DNA of 64,000 nucleotides from Lasiosphaeris hirsuta (GCA_030549175.1 JAUKUA010000001.1:8556001-8620000), one strand, 5' to 3'; counted from the first letter of the stretch, positions 48,890 to 60,570 are shown. Notes: generated from the letters alone by a model not told the origin. Translations and numbers: made by a program.

Positions 48890-51800
48890 AACGCCGGGAC
48901 GGTTCCCAACTTGGACGAGAAAAGGAGTAGCGCCGAGGATAGGGATTACTGCCAGACGGCCTTTCCCAGCGCGCCCGCATTCCTGATCGGCCGGCTTGTC
49001 GCGGCGAACCGCCAACGACGCCAACGACGCCAACATCAAAACACGTACCATCCCAGATCAAGAGCCGAGGCGATGGAGAGTAGACGGGGCGGCGTGTCAA
49101 GTGCCACGGCGGATTCGGAACTGGGCCTTCAGCCCCCGGGACCCCCTGTCGACGTGAACACGGTCGAGAATCTGCCGTTTCCATGCCAGTATTGCGGCTT
49201 TGACGTCCCTCTGGAGCTCGATAAGCGCACGGTGGACCGCCAAGACTGGGTCTCACACGTCTACTTCGATCTGCAACCTTACAGCTGCACCTTTTACGGG
49301 TGCGCCCAAGCCTACAAGATGTACGGCACAAAGGAATAATGGGTTCGACACGAGCAGGACCACCACCGAACCCCAATGACCATCTGGCAGCAGCAGGAAT
49401 GCCCCTTGTGTGGATGCCCGTACGGGGAGACAACGGCCGCAGACTGGAAGGACCACATAGCCCACCACCTCGAACAATTCGCACTTCTGGTCATCCGAGT
49501 GGGGGAACAGGAGGTCTCGGCAGACCAGGAGCCCGATGGTCAGGACGCATCGAGCATTTCCTACGGTACGGCGAAAAGCGATAGCAGTCTTCTCAGCAGC
49601 GACGACGACGACGGCGACGACGGCGTGGCTAGCCTTGACTACTATAGCAGTGGGAAACGCCACCATGGCCGATCATCTGAGCATTTGTGGGAAGCCAAGA
49701 TCACAAAATATTTAGCCCTGCAGCTTGAGGATCGCTCCGAGCCGGCCTGGCTCGACGTCCCGAAATGCAGCCCAGGGTTTGTAGGTCGCCAGGGTGATTT
49801 GCGACGGCTGAGAGAGTGCCTCGCCCAGCCCGGACACATCTGCGTCGTCGGCGGCCGCGAGGGGGTGGGCAAGACGGCCACGGTGGTTGAACACGTCAGA
49901 CGCTCCGAGCCAGCCAGCGCCGTCATCTGGCTCGGGGCCGGGAGCACGTCAGACAGTCTCATCGACAGGTACAATTCCATCGGGAGGCGCCTCTTTGGAC
50001 TTGGGCAGCCCGAAGACGGCAGACCGGGGGACGCCCTCGGCCTCATGCTGGCAGTCAGAGGAAAGCTGGAGTGCTGGGACAAGCGGTGGATTCTGATTTT
50101 CGACAACGTCGACGCTTGGCAAGACATATCCCGGTACGTCCCCCGCGGGCTACCTCGGATGGCCGGGTCCATCCTGATCACCACACGGCGGCCGCCGCTC
50201 ATCCGGGAGACTCGAGCACTGCAGCGCGTCTTGTACCGCATACAGCTGGAGCCCATGACGCCGGAAGAAGGAGGCCGGCTCCTTCTCCGCTCCGCCGGCT
50301 CCATCGGCCCGGGCGTGGCACCGCATGATTCCTGTCACGCCGACGCCAAGGTAGCCATCCAGCTAGCCGAGCTCGTAGGGAGACTGCCACTGGCGCTGGT
50401 CATGATGGGTAGCTACGTGAAAGCACGCCAAGTCACCCTGGCCGGCTTCCTCGAGATGTGGGAGGAGAAATCCGAGCAGGCGAAGCGGCGTCGACGGGTT
50501 CCCGAAGCTACAAGTTCTTGTATCGGCCGGCTATGGGACATGAGCATCAGCGAACTCCGGGTCCCGGCTAAAGACCTACTAGAGGTGATGGCCTTCCTCG
50601 ACCCGGAAAGGATCCAAAGGGACTTGCTGGCGGATGCCGAGGCGGCCGCTATCACGTGCAGGGGCATGATCGGCCTCCTGAGCCGGTGGGGGCTCATCGA
50701 GGTGAGCAGAGACGACGGTGGCGGCATCGAGGCATACCGGATGCACAGGCAGCTGCAACGCAACGTGGTGCTCGACGACGTGGTGCTCGACGTGGACGAC
50801 GTGGTGCTCGACGTGGACGACGACGGGCTCCGATTCGGCCGTGCCATGAAGGGGGCCACGCTGTTGATCCGGAAGCGCTTCCCCGGATCGCCAGCCACCC
50901 AGGCCCCGGCGCCGCAGAACTGGCCGGCTTGCAAGGAATACATGCCGCATGTGATCCATCTGCGCCAGGCATATCAAGGCGCTCTGGAGAATGCGCCGTC
51001 GTTTGAGCGGACCAGAGAGCTAGCGGGCCTGTTCTACGACGCGGGATTTTACGTGTGGGACAGCCAGGCATTCGCCGTGCAGGACGGGCTGGCCTTTCTC
51101 GACGCGGCAGAGAAGGTGCTGGACGACCTGGGACTGGACGGCGGCGGCGAGGCGGCGCGGCGAGCGGATATCCACTGCATTTCCGGGCTGCTACAAAACG
51201 CCGCGGGATGCCGACAGCGCCCTGACAGCCTCCAGAGGCTGGAGAAGGCTCTCGACATCCGCAAGCACGTCTACGAGACGCACGCGTACAACATGGTGCA
51301 CGACGTGCTGCTTCGGAACGCCGCCGTGGATTACGCCATCTCGCTCCTCAACCACTACCGTTTCGACGAGGCCGAAACCGTCCTGAACGGCTGTCTCGAA
51401 CGTTACCGCATCTGGGGGGGCAGAGAGCGAAATCCCGTTTGAGTATTCCAAGTACTACTACAATATGGGCATTGTCCGCATGTGGCAACAAGAGATGGAC
51501 GAGGCGATTCAGTTCCTGCGACGCTCGGCAGCGCTGGTCGAAGCGGCTTTTGGCAAGAGAGGCCAGTACTGGGACAACTTGTTTATGCTGGCGTGCTGCT
51601 TCCATCAATCCGGCGCGGCGCAAACGTCCCTCGACACGCACCTCGAGATCCTGCAGGCGAAGCTGGATCTTTTGGGGAAACACACCAAGAGCACCCTTCT
51701 CAGCATGTACGCTGTTGGCACCGTGTACGCCAGCCTCGGCGACACGCCGACCACCATGTAAGTCTGTTCCACCACCCAGTGCGTGTGCTCCATTTTCTGA

Positions 51801-52183
51801 CTTGTCTGGGCAGAAGTTTTTTGGAGCTGTGCATCGAGACTGCCACGGCGTCAAGCTGGGCCGGGGAAGCGCTCGGCCGAGCCCAGTATAGCCTTTCGCG
51901 CCTCTACAAACACCATGGCGTGGAGGAGGCGGATCACCTCGAGCGAGTCTCGAGGGCGACGCTCGAGAGATACGCCGACTATGTTTCTGACTGGGTTACT
52001 GGTGTCCAAGACCCGGCTATCCTATATGACGACCTGCAGCCAACGGACGAGGGTCGCTTCACGGGATCGCGGCTGTTGGAGCTGTTATGGGCTCGCCGGC
52101 GTGGAGAGAGTGGGGAGAGAGGTTCTCGGACCTTGGGCGGCGCGGCTTTCGGACACGTAGAGCTGCAAGGGAATGCTCATTGA
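48247..52183 (+). pseudogene. STAND/NLR relic: C2H2-like fingers, NB-ARC, TPR
   Basis: Architecture in order: an N-terminal helical domain (48247-48600), an acidic poly-Asp linker, zinc-finger-like repeats (CQYCGFDV, WVSHVYFDLQPYSCTFYGC, ECPLCGCPYGETTAADWKDH), NB-ARC, and TPR-like repeats. NB-ARC motifs: P-loop GGREGVGKT (about 49849), kinase-2 RWILIFDNVDAW (about 50090), ITTRRPP, and GRLPLALVMMG. Lesions: TGA at 48469-48471 inside the N-terminal domain; a frame change about 48515-48545; TAA at 49337-49339 inside the finger region; a frame change at the G7 run 51414-51420, after which TPR sequence continues (YYNMGIVRMWQQEMDEAIQF). The last intron is 51758-51813, joining to SFLELCIETATAS and ending at 52183. 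The 49376-51442 segment alone is open for 688 codons and might still be translated. In fungi such proteins act in non-self recognition; effector and ligand here are unknown. Confidence 0.8.
48857..48893. repeat. GAC trinucleotide repeat coding poly-Asp
   Basis: About 11-12 uninterrupted GAC codons in the linker of the STAND relic; a second, shorter Asp run lies near 49600. Confidence 0.9.
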
Positions 52184-52509
52184 GAAGCGCTCACCATGTC
52201 ATTTTATCTCTTAGTATTATCAGAGTTTGGCCTGTCACTGCGCCAAGCCCCCGCGACCAACGCGACCAGTGGTGCTGTGGTCCCTTCCGCTCACGAGCCG
52301 GGACCCGGGCAGATCTCGGAAAGACAGAGGCGCTTCAATATCATGTGCAAACCCCGACACCCCGTCTTAATCACGATAAAATACTCAACTATACTTGTAT
52401 GATATCAAATCGCCAACAGCAGGCATCCTAACCACTTGTAAAAACCATAGTAGTTCTTCCTTGCTCTCTCCCCCCCCCCCCCCCCCCCCTCCGAAACCTT
52501 TAACCTTTG
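52184..52509. other. non-coding, with a C20 run
   Basis: No gene is seen. A run of 20 C lies at 52470-52489, just 20 bases before the small transposon. Confidence 0.6.
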
Positions 52510-52997
52510 GGCCCTGATCCACAACTTGCACGGCTTGCAGGTTCAGTCACCAAAAAGTGGCTCACTTTTGCCAAGCCAGAATTTATCGATATAACTATGC
52601 CTGTTTTAGTACTAAAATTTGACCACAGCCACATCCATCGATTTTGTACCCCTGCTCTTCAAGTACCCCCTAATGCAACGCGCAGATCGCACCAAATACG
52701 GTAATAGCAACCTGAAAATCAACGCTGCAAGCCGTGCAAACCTGCAAGCCAACTTTGGCTTGCGAGATCCAACACGGCTTGCAGGTTTTGGATTTTTAGG
52801 GCCCACCCCACTATAGCTATAGCGGCCTATAGCGCATCACCTCGCTGAAGCCCGCTGTAATTATAGAGCCTCGCCTATGCGCACACAACCCTAACCCTCA
52901 CCTTCAGCCTTCGCATAGGCCAACGGTACATCCAGACAGACCCACCTACCTGAATGTCACTTTTTTGCACTGAATCTGCAAGTTGTGGATCAGGGCC
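52510..52997. mobile_element. 488-bp non-autonomous inverted-repeat element (MITE-like)
   Basis: The ends are inverted copies of GGCCCTGATCCACAACTTGC (20 bases, exact). An imperfect extension follows (GGTTCAG.. against GATTCAG.., then AAAAAAGTG), offset by a 9-base insert on the left. The same trinucleotide TTG flanks both sides (52507-52509 and 52998-53000), a possible short target duplication. Inside, the word CGGCTTGCAGGTT occurs near 52531 and near 52781, with an inverted partner near 52730. There is no coding capacity. The element sits in the 3' part of the phosphotransferase relic. Superfamily is undetermined. Confidence 0.75.
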
Positions 52998-53772
52998 TTG
53001 GCCTTTCATAGCTACCCGAACCACTGCCATTTTCACATTCTCTCCCAACCCCTTGATCCGCATATATATGAGCATAGCCTTATGGTCGACTTATCGCATC
53101 TGCCCAATCCCCGACAGGTTTCCATCGTTTTAAAAGAGAAAACGGCCGCCGGTGCGAAATAAAAACCTACCCAACTGCACCATTGCCGAGGCGATGCTTT
53201 CGAGGGCGCGGGTTCGGCATGCGCGAACGGCTTCGCGGCTAATAACACCGTTCAGACGGTGTCCAAACCAAATGGTGTACAGGGTTGTTCCAGAAGCGAA
53301 CGACATGATGATATAAGGGCATCCGATCTCGTTTTCTGAGGTCGGGGAGAAGTCCAAGACATCGGGCAGAGGGATAGTAGCCTCGCACCTCAGGAGGCGC
53401 ATTGTATCAGCCTCGGAGGCCAGGGCTAAAGTAGACAGCTCGTCCCATTTGTCCGCCGTGCCATTGATGTGGATTTTCGCAACCCAGCGAAGGTCGACAT
53501 CGAAAGTCGAGGGGAAAAGCACGTGGCAAGAGTCATACACAGGCTCACCGACCGGGGGGGGGCTTCGTTTTTATGGCGGTATGGGTGCGCTGTAGAATAG
53601 CCGTTGCGACCAGTGACAGCTGCTCTCTGTTGATAGTCGAGAGAACTGCAGAGAGCAATTCTGAATTTTCGTCATTGTCGGCAGAGTCGCGAAGACGGAG
53701 GCTGCTCGATATTTTGTTGTGCCATTTCTGGTCTGTAGGGCAGGGCGAGTGTGCGTTGGATGTCTCTGCCAA
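52998..53772 (-). pseudogene. aminoglycoside-phosphotransferase-like (APH) gene, broken and interrupted
   Basis: The minus-strand ATG at 53772 opens MAETSNAHSPCP. After a frame change at a G9 run (+ strand 53554-53562) the sequence continues with DSCHVLFPSTFDVDLRWVAK, TMRLLRCEATIPLPDVLDF, IGCPYIIMSFASGTTLYTIW and ASAMVQLGRFLFRTGG. This is the N-lobe and hinge pattern of the fungal APH / kinase-like family. Two in-frame TAA codons follow (53132-53130 and 53093-53091), between which conserved residues continue (NDGNLSGIGQMR, VDHKAML). The frame then runs into the inverted-repeat element at 52997. The catalytic loop and everything after it is absent on the far side, so the gene is dead. Confidence 0.72.
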
Positions 53773-54372
53773 ACGCCGCTACGTGGGATCGTCTCGTCAC
53801 CTATTCCGATACAAACTTTCACACATTAGCCAACTGGGTAGTTAAGTTTCTCGACATTTTCATCAGGCCGTTTCCAAGGTCTTCCTCGAGACCCCACCAG
53901 CAACTTGGTGACGAGGGAAGGCGCAAATTACTCGTCGATCAAGAGAAAATGTTGGGCCGCTACCAAATTCCTCATTTCCATTCTAAAGCATCATCCTATC
54001 CGCAAACACGATTCGCAGTCAGAGCGAGCGCACGCCAAAATAAAACACGGCAGACAAGCCAAGCTAGTACCGCCACAATGCCTCTCTGCTCAAAGTGGAG
54101 AAGGAGCATCTAGAAGACTGCTCTCTGCGCTGTAGAAGCCGCCAAGTGAAGAGACCAATGGCCAATGGTTGGCCCATCGTGGCGGGGTGCATCAAAACGG
54201 CACAAAACACGTGAGTGGCTGCATGAGGAGCTGAAACTCGAAAGGCCTCAGCATCTCGATTTTGCAATTTCATTCCTGCCCAAGCCTGGCACCCACCGCT
54301 GGTCGGGTGTTGACATTGAACCCGACGAAAGCGACACCCCCGGCGCTTTTCGCTCTTGGCGACACACGCGAG
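53773..54372. other. intergenic, no gene seen
   Basis: 600 bp between divergent relic genes. No family match in the short frames. The following gene could alternatively start at the in-frame ATG 54262. Confidence 0.5.
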
Positions 54373-57300
54373 ATGAGCGCCGGGGAATGGAGCCGCAAGG
54401 TATTCCGGCTGCGCAGGCTGCCGGACCATGTGTGCACCCCCGCGGCAGTTGCGAGCCTCCTCAGCAGCGTTCTAGCGCTCCCCGACGGCCATGTCGTTGT
54501 CCACTCGGTCGCCCGTGCCGCCGAGATCTTCGAGGTGCCGTCCAGAACAGCCACTCTCCAGATGAAGAGCGTCCCGGCCTGTCTCCAGGGGGGCCTCGCC
54601 GACAACGAGTGGTCCCTTCCGCTCGCGGACCAAGGCTCGAACACGGCCGACGTGCTGGTCCTCGACATCCACTTTGAGGGCATCACGGTGCTGCACGACC
54701 CAGCCCCGGGCAAGCATCGCGCTGATTGCATCGCCATCTCGGGCTTGGCGAGTCACCCGTTCGGGTCCTGGCAGCCCCGCGGCAAGGACAAGTCGTTCAT
54801 GTGGATTCGGGATGCCATCCCGCCGTCCCTCCCCGGCGTCCGGACCGTTGTCTACGGTTACGGCTCCAAGCTACGGGATAGTGCGTCGTTTCAGTCCATC
54901 AACGACATCGCGCGAACCCTCATCTTGCATCTCAAAACCGGAGGCTGGAACCTTCCTTCCTCCAAGCCGATCGTCTTCCTCGCTCACAGCCTCGGCGGCA
55001 TAGTGCTCAAGGAGGCCATAGTCCAGATGGCCGACCGCGACGAATCCGTCTCGGGCATTCTCGCCAACGTCCGGGGGCCGTCATGTTCGGCGTCCCCAGC
55101 CTTGGCATGGAGCAGTCGCATCTCATCGCCATGGTTGAAGGCCAGGCGAACCAGTCGCTCGTGGAGGACCTATCTCGATATGGCAGCAACTATGTACAGC
55201 AGCTTCATACGCAGTTCGAGGGACTGTCCTTTCTGAGAAAGGCACGGCTTCTCTGGGCGTACGAGACAGAACAGTCGCCAACCGTGGTCCAACGTCCAGA
55301 TGGGTCGTGGGACAGGTCTGGCCCCCGGACGGTTCTGGTCAACCCTGCTTCCGCCACGTCCAATTACTACCTGAAAAAGAAGTCCATCACCATTCCTATC
55401 GACAAAGATCATTCCGGCATGGTCAAGTTCACCAGGGGTGACGTCCACCTTGGCATCATCACGGCCTCGATTGCCGAAATCTGTTCCACCACTCACCTCA
55501 ACGACCAAGCCGGGTCAGCGGGGCTTGATGCAGCCATCCCGAGGGGTCATCAGGGCCCTCGGGTCGCGAACCAAGCGCGGAACGACAAAGATGAGATCGA
55601 TTCTGCGGCAATGGAAGAGCTCGTCAGGGTCTCTTCCGCTGTCGAAGAGATGCATAGCAGTATCTTCTCCCCAGAACTTGACTTCCGCGTCGGCAGTATC
55701 GAAGACCCGTTCCAAAATACCTTCAATTGGGTTTTCGATCATCTCACGGTGCCATTCTCCAAGTGGCTCCAAGAAGGCTCCGGGCTCTTCTGGATCCACG
55801 GCAAGCCCGGTTCCGGCAAGTCAACGCTGATGAAACACATCTTCCAGAGCCCGCAAACCTGGCAGCTCCTGCACAACTGGCAGGGCGACGCTCTGGAGAT
55901 AGCCGCTGGCTTTTTCTTCCACTACCGCGGCTCAACCATCCAAAAGTCCTTCGAGGGCGTCCTCCGCAGTCTTGTTATTCAAATCCTGGCTCCTCTCTGG
56001 GGCTCGTTCCGCAAGAAGGTCGAGCCACGTGTGAGAAAATTTGAGTCGGCAAGGCAGTCTCTGTCGGCACTGCGACAAAAGCTCACGGGGCTCCAGGAGG
56101 ATTTGGCAAGCATTACGAGGGGTTTAGCAAGCATTACGAAGCAGCTATCGAGGGTCGCTGATGATTTGTCTGACGTCATAGATCGTCTGAGGGTGGCCTC
56201 CGAGGTTACAATGACGCCGCTTCAAGATCAAAAGGAAGCCCTCAGAGCCCAACAACATGACCTGCAGAGAAGAAAAGGGCAGCTCCAGGATCAAGAAGGT
56301 GATATCCACGACAAGACACACGATCTACTTCGAAAGGAGACAGATCTAAAGTACGCTTTGGCCAAGCTGGTGCGCGATGCCAACCAACACGTCGCCGCAC
56401 CGGAGACAATGTTCCTCAAGCATGTCGCCACGGTGTTTCAGAGTGGCGACGACCGGCTGATACCCAAGCTTGAGAGAGTGCTGCGCCACGTATTAGATCA
56501 AAATACCATCAAGATGGATCTCGTCCTGTTCTTCGATGCCCTGGACGAGTTTGACGGCCACCCCGACATGATCAGTCGGTTCATGAAGAGTCTTTTATCA
56601 ACCAACTCGACAAGCTCAGGAGCAAGAGTCAAGGTTTGCCTCTCGAGCCGGCCTTGGGAGTCCTTCAAGGTCCAGTTTTCGCCTTATCCGAGCTTTGCTT
56701 TACAAGACCACACCAAACGCGACGTCGAGGCATACGTCGTCGGGACATTAGCCGCGCCGTCGGTCTCCAATCAAGCCATCTTGAAGCTTGCCACGCACAT
56801 CATTGAGAGAGCAAACGGTGTCTTTCTCTGGGTCAAGCTTGCGCTTAGGCTACTCCTCGAAACCGCTGCCAAAGCATCCGAGGGACTGGGATTATCAGAT
56901 ATTTTGGAACAAAAGCTCAGAGAACTCCCCGGCGACCTCTTTGAGTTCTACGAGCTTATCGTGGAGAGAATCGGTGAGCAGAATCGCCGACGCACATTTG
57001 CCCTCCTCGAGCTTCTTATCCGTGATGACAGCCCCTGGGCCGAGGCGGACACGATACGAGACGCCGTTCTGCTCTCGGAATGTACTACTGTCGACGATGC
57101 CGTCCAGACACTTGTTGAGATGAAGCATTCCATCACAGATGGAGAAGCTTGGAAATACGACAATGTCAGGAGCGACATTCACACCTGGAGCGGAGGCTTG
57201 GTGGAGATCCGACGGCAGGACGGCCGCCCGCGACTACAGCTCATGCACCAGACGGTGCTGGAGTTTGTCATGGGACTTTGGTTCAAGAAGATGGTCGTGG

Positions 57301-58601
57301 GAGACATGGCCGCCATCCTTCAGGAGAACGGCCACACCTTTCACCTCAAGTACCTGATTTCTGCGCGGATCTTGAAAGTTCGCCGGTTGATGGCACAACT
57401 TGAAGCCAGCGAAGATGAGAGAGGCGAGGAGAGGGCCAAAGAGAGGCGGGAGGTTCAGCGGCTGGCGCACCATGCCGAACAGTCCGAATTGACGACGGGA
57501 AAGAGCCATTTCGAGTTTCTCTTGAACGCACCGCACGACAGATTACCCCTTTTCGAAGGCTACATAACCGGGCTGCCATGGAGCAAAGACTTTAACTTTG
57601 CGTCCTTCGCCGCCTCGTTCGGCCTCACGCTCTGCCTCCGGGACTGGATCGAGAGCGGCAACGACCGGCCAATCAAGTTTTTCGATCTTGAGACGCCGGC
57701 GTTGCCGCTCCTTAGCTTGCTCATATTCTACCCCGTGGGCGGGGTGTTCCACGAGCGGTACCTGATCGCGGCCCGGCTGCTGCTCGAGAACGGCTTCAAG
57801 CTCGCAAAGGACCCGGACTTCTTTCCTATGATTCTTGCAAAACTATGGGTAGCTAGGCTATCGGGGTCAAACCAACCCCTCGACCTAAGCGGAAACCCTT
57901 CGAGGGACCTAAAATCTGGGGGCCCCTCACCTCCAAGCCTAAAATGGCGCGTACTAGAGACACCTTACATCCCCACGTCCACCCTACTTTTCCTAGGGAA
58001 CCTCGCGCTCACCCACAACCAAGACCCCAACATCGCCCTACCTGTGTTCACCGAAGGCTCCAACCTACACGAATGCCGGCCGCTACACATGGCCCCGCCC
58101 GCCCTAGCCCGGTCGCTAATCCAGCACGGCGCCGACGCGACGCTGCGGGACTCCAAGGGCCGCGCGCCCATCTCCTGGGCGTTGGAGTACCCGTTCGAGC
58201 TGCCCCAGAACATGCAGCTCGACTGCGCCCAGCGATACGAGATGTGCAGCATCCTGGTGCAGGCGGGGGGCGCCGTCGAGGACCTTCACATCTCGCACAA
58301 AGCCTTGGGCGATTCGATCGTCGAGTTTGAGGGGGCCGGCTATGACGTGGCCTTTCTTCGCGAGTTGACATTGCGCGCGGCCGACGATTTCCGCGCCCAG
58401 GTTGCGTCGCTGACTGAGGGGCTGGATGGTGGTGATATTGGAGGTGTCATGGGGCTCGATGAGCTTCGAGGGGTTGGCAACGCGGATACTACTGCAAACG
58501 GCAAGCAGAAGACGGAAGAGAAGCTTGGAGAGAGGAAGAAGAAGCGGAGGGGTAAACGGTGGTACGACAGAATCAGGTTTTGGGTAAAGGAGCGAAGGTG
58601 A
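54373..58601 (+). pseudogene. lipase-NACHT-ankyrin STAND protein gene with one frameshift
   Basis: A fungal NLR-like protein of about 1,410 codons. The N-terminal serine-hydrolase domain (SERAC1/PGAP1-like) contains DCIAISGLASHPFGSWQP and the nucleophile elbow AHSLGG (about 54983-55000). The frame changes at the G5 run 55073-55077, inside NVRG / VMFGVPSLGM; one missing base there accounts for it. The downstream frame (from 55083) is open for 1,172 codons: end of the hydrolase domain; NACHT with P-loop HGKPGSGKST (about 55797-55826), a long coiled coil (about 56037-56380) and Walker B LVLFFDALDEFD (about 56521-56556); the LMHQTVLEFVM block; ankyrin-like repeat (RPLHMAPPALARSLIQHGAD) near 58078; a basic tail (KKKRRGKRWYDRIRF). 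In relatives the hydrolase module is the effector and NACHT the switch. Apart from the one-base lesion the gene is well preserved. Confidence 0.82.
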
Positions 58602-59300
58602 TAGTAATCACTGATAGGATTAGTTTGTGTTTTGGATGTTGCGTGTTGGGGTTTTGTCTAATTTTTCAAGTTCTATACCCGTCCGATGTTATTGGATATC
58701 TGTTTGTTTGATCATCTTTGCGTTTTCGACAACTCCTGCTAACCTAGGTAGCTAGGTACTCAAACCATTCCTCCAATAGCGGCAGTTGTGCGGTTACTGC
58801 TCCTTCACAGAGAGTACACAAACTCCTTTGCTCTGTATGGTGGCCGTTGAGAGCCTAGGATATCGATGGGCTGCCAACTATCATCAGCTACGCCGGAACC
58901 CGGCCGTCTGTGTCAACCGCCAGAGATGATCGGACACCCCGAGTCTCGAGGTTGCGCATGCCCCATCGTAGATGTCGAGCTTAAACCAAAATAAATCGTA
59001 CTAAAATAGCCCAAAGTCTGAACCAACGCCACAAAACAAACACGGAGCTCGTCCAAACCATACGTCATCAAGTACTACTTTGTTGGGTCACAGTTTTTCT
59101 CAAAGGCAAAATGTACCACCATAATGCCTCTTGTACTACTCACCATTCTTCTCATTCTCCCTGTATTGTCATGTCTTGAGTTTCACGATAAGCTTCCTGT
59201 TATTTTCAAACGTATGGTATCTATCCTCATTCAAATCCAAGATAATATATACCCAGTTCTTCCGTCCAAGGTTTTTCAGCCCACTCTCATCTTAATTATA
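58602..59300. other. non-coding flank of the hAT-like element
   Basis: AT-richer, with ACCTAGGTAGCTAGGTACT near 58744 and no gene. The left target duplication TAATTATA is 59293-59300. Confidence 0.5.
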
Positions 59301-60132
59301 GAGAGCGTAACGGTGTACTATGCCGATTGTCACTTTCTACTATGCTCGCCATACATAACCTTACCAAAAAACCGTACAACCCTGAAAACGGCAGAAAAGG
59401 TACATCTAGAAACACTGCCGGCCTGGCAAAAGCCCTACCACTGCAAGGCCCGCATGCCAATTGAAACGCCGCGTCCGTACCGATTGCCTACCACTTCCGG
59501 GGCCGGCCTGCGATTCAATTGCGTACCAATCGAGCGATCTAACTGGGCACCAACTTGTACGACTTGATTTACCTACCACTTGCCCTGTAATTGCAAGGCC
59601 GACCTACGATTCAATGCCAAGGTACGAGTTAATGTAGGAAGGGCCAGAGGCAGAAGCACGCGTGCTAAGGCATCAGCCAGAGCGCCCGTAAGCCAGCCGG
59701 CCAGTCAACAGGATCAGGATCAGGAAGTTAGTCAACGACTAAACGAGGGTATCGCCACGCGCGGTCGCAGCACTGTACGTAAGTCTCGCGCGGCTTGTAG
59801 GGTCCCGCGGCAGGGCCCGCGGCAGGGCCCGCGGCAGGGCCCGTGGCAGGGTTAGTGGCAGGGCCAAGGGTGTATAATTATGGCGTTGATGGAGCTTTTG
59901 TTGTGTTTTTCGTGTATTTGAGCGATTTAAATCGCTGCAATAGTGTTGAATTGAGTATACAATTGAGTGCGACCGCTAGCCTTTACCGCCTTTTTTACTG
60001 GCGGCCGTTGACAGCTTTTGACAGCTTTGACAGGCCTTACCAGTTGTGTGGCCCAAGGCGGTGAGCCGAAAATGGAAGTACATAGTGGGAAGTGACAATC
60101 GGCATAGTGCACCGTTACGCTCTCTAATTATA
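59293..60132. mobile_element. 824-bp hAT-like non-autonomous DNA transposon with 8-bp target duplication
   Basis: The element spans 59301-60124 and is flanked by exact 8-bp duplications TAATTATA (59293-59300, 60125-60132). Terminal inverted repeats of 44 bp begin GAGAGCGTAACGGTG and differ at only three positions, all C/T. An 8-bp target site is typical of hAT elements, but the terminal bases do not match the commonest hAT consensus, so the superfamily is inferred. Inside is one short frame (59580-59855, Arg/Gln-rich) and a 12-bp minisatellite; no transposase domain is seen. Confidence 0.85.
59804..59863. repeat. 12-bp minisatellite inside the transposon
   Basis: Unit CCCGCGGCAGGG three times exactly (59804-59839), a fourth copy with one change (59840-59851) and a degenerate fifth. 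If translated on the + strand it reads RQGP repeats. Confidence 0.9.
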
Positions 60133-60570
60133 ATCTGGATGGTCAAACCACACGGACCGAAATAAACTTTCACATACCAGCTAACTATTGTGAGAAATGA
60201 GCTGCAAAGCGGTGAGCCCGTTTCGAGTCGACTCAAGCGACTCCCCAGCAACAGAAGTATCTTCTCTCCCAGATTACCAAGCTCGAGCAGGAAAAGACCC
60301 AGTTCAGATAGACAAGGAGGCTCTGTAGGCTAGGCTTAACGAAAGGAATCTTACCAATCGGGAAGCATTGGGGGTGACACGCACGCAAAGAAGCAAACTC
60401 TGGATATTGTGTGTATTGTGTGTGTGTGGAAAGAAAAGGACCTTTAAAGCCCTGCAAATCCTGCACAGATGGTGGCCTGACTAGTGGCCTCGCTTATTAC
60501 CGTGGGCGCTAGTGGAGCGGCAACTTCCCCAGTGGGGAGGGGCACCTCCAACAGTAAGTAATTCTGCGCA

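Noticed and set aside
49300..49376. A tiny intron removing the TAA at 49337
   Set aside because: The only donor/acceptor pair there would give a 37-nt intron and delete conserved finger residues.
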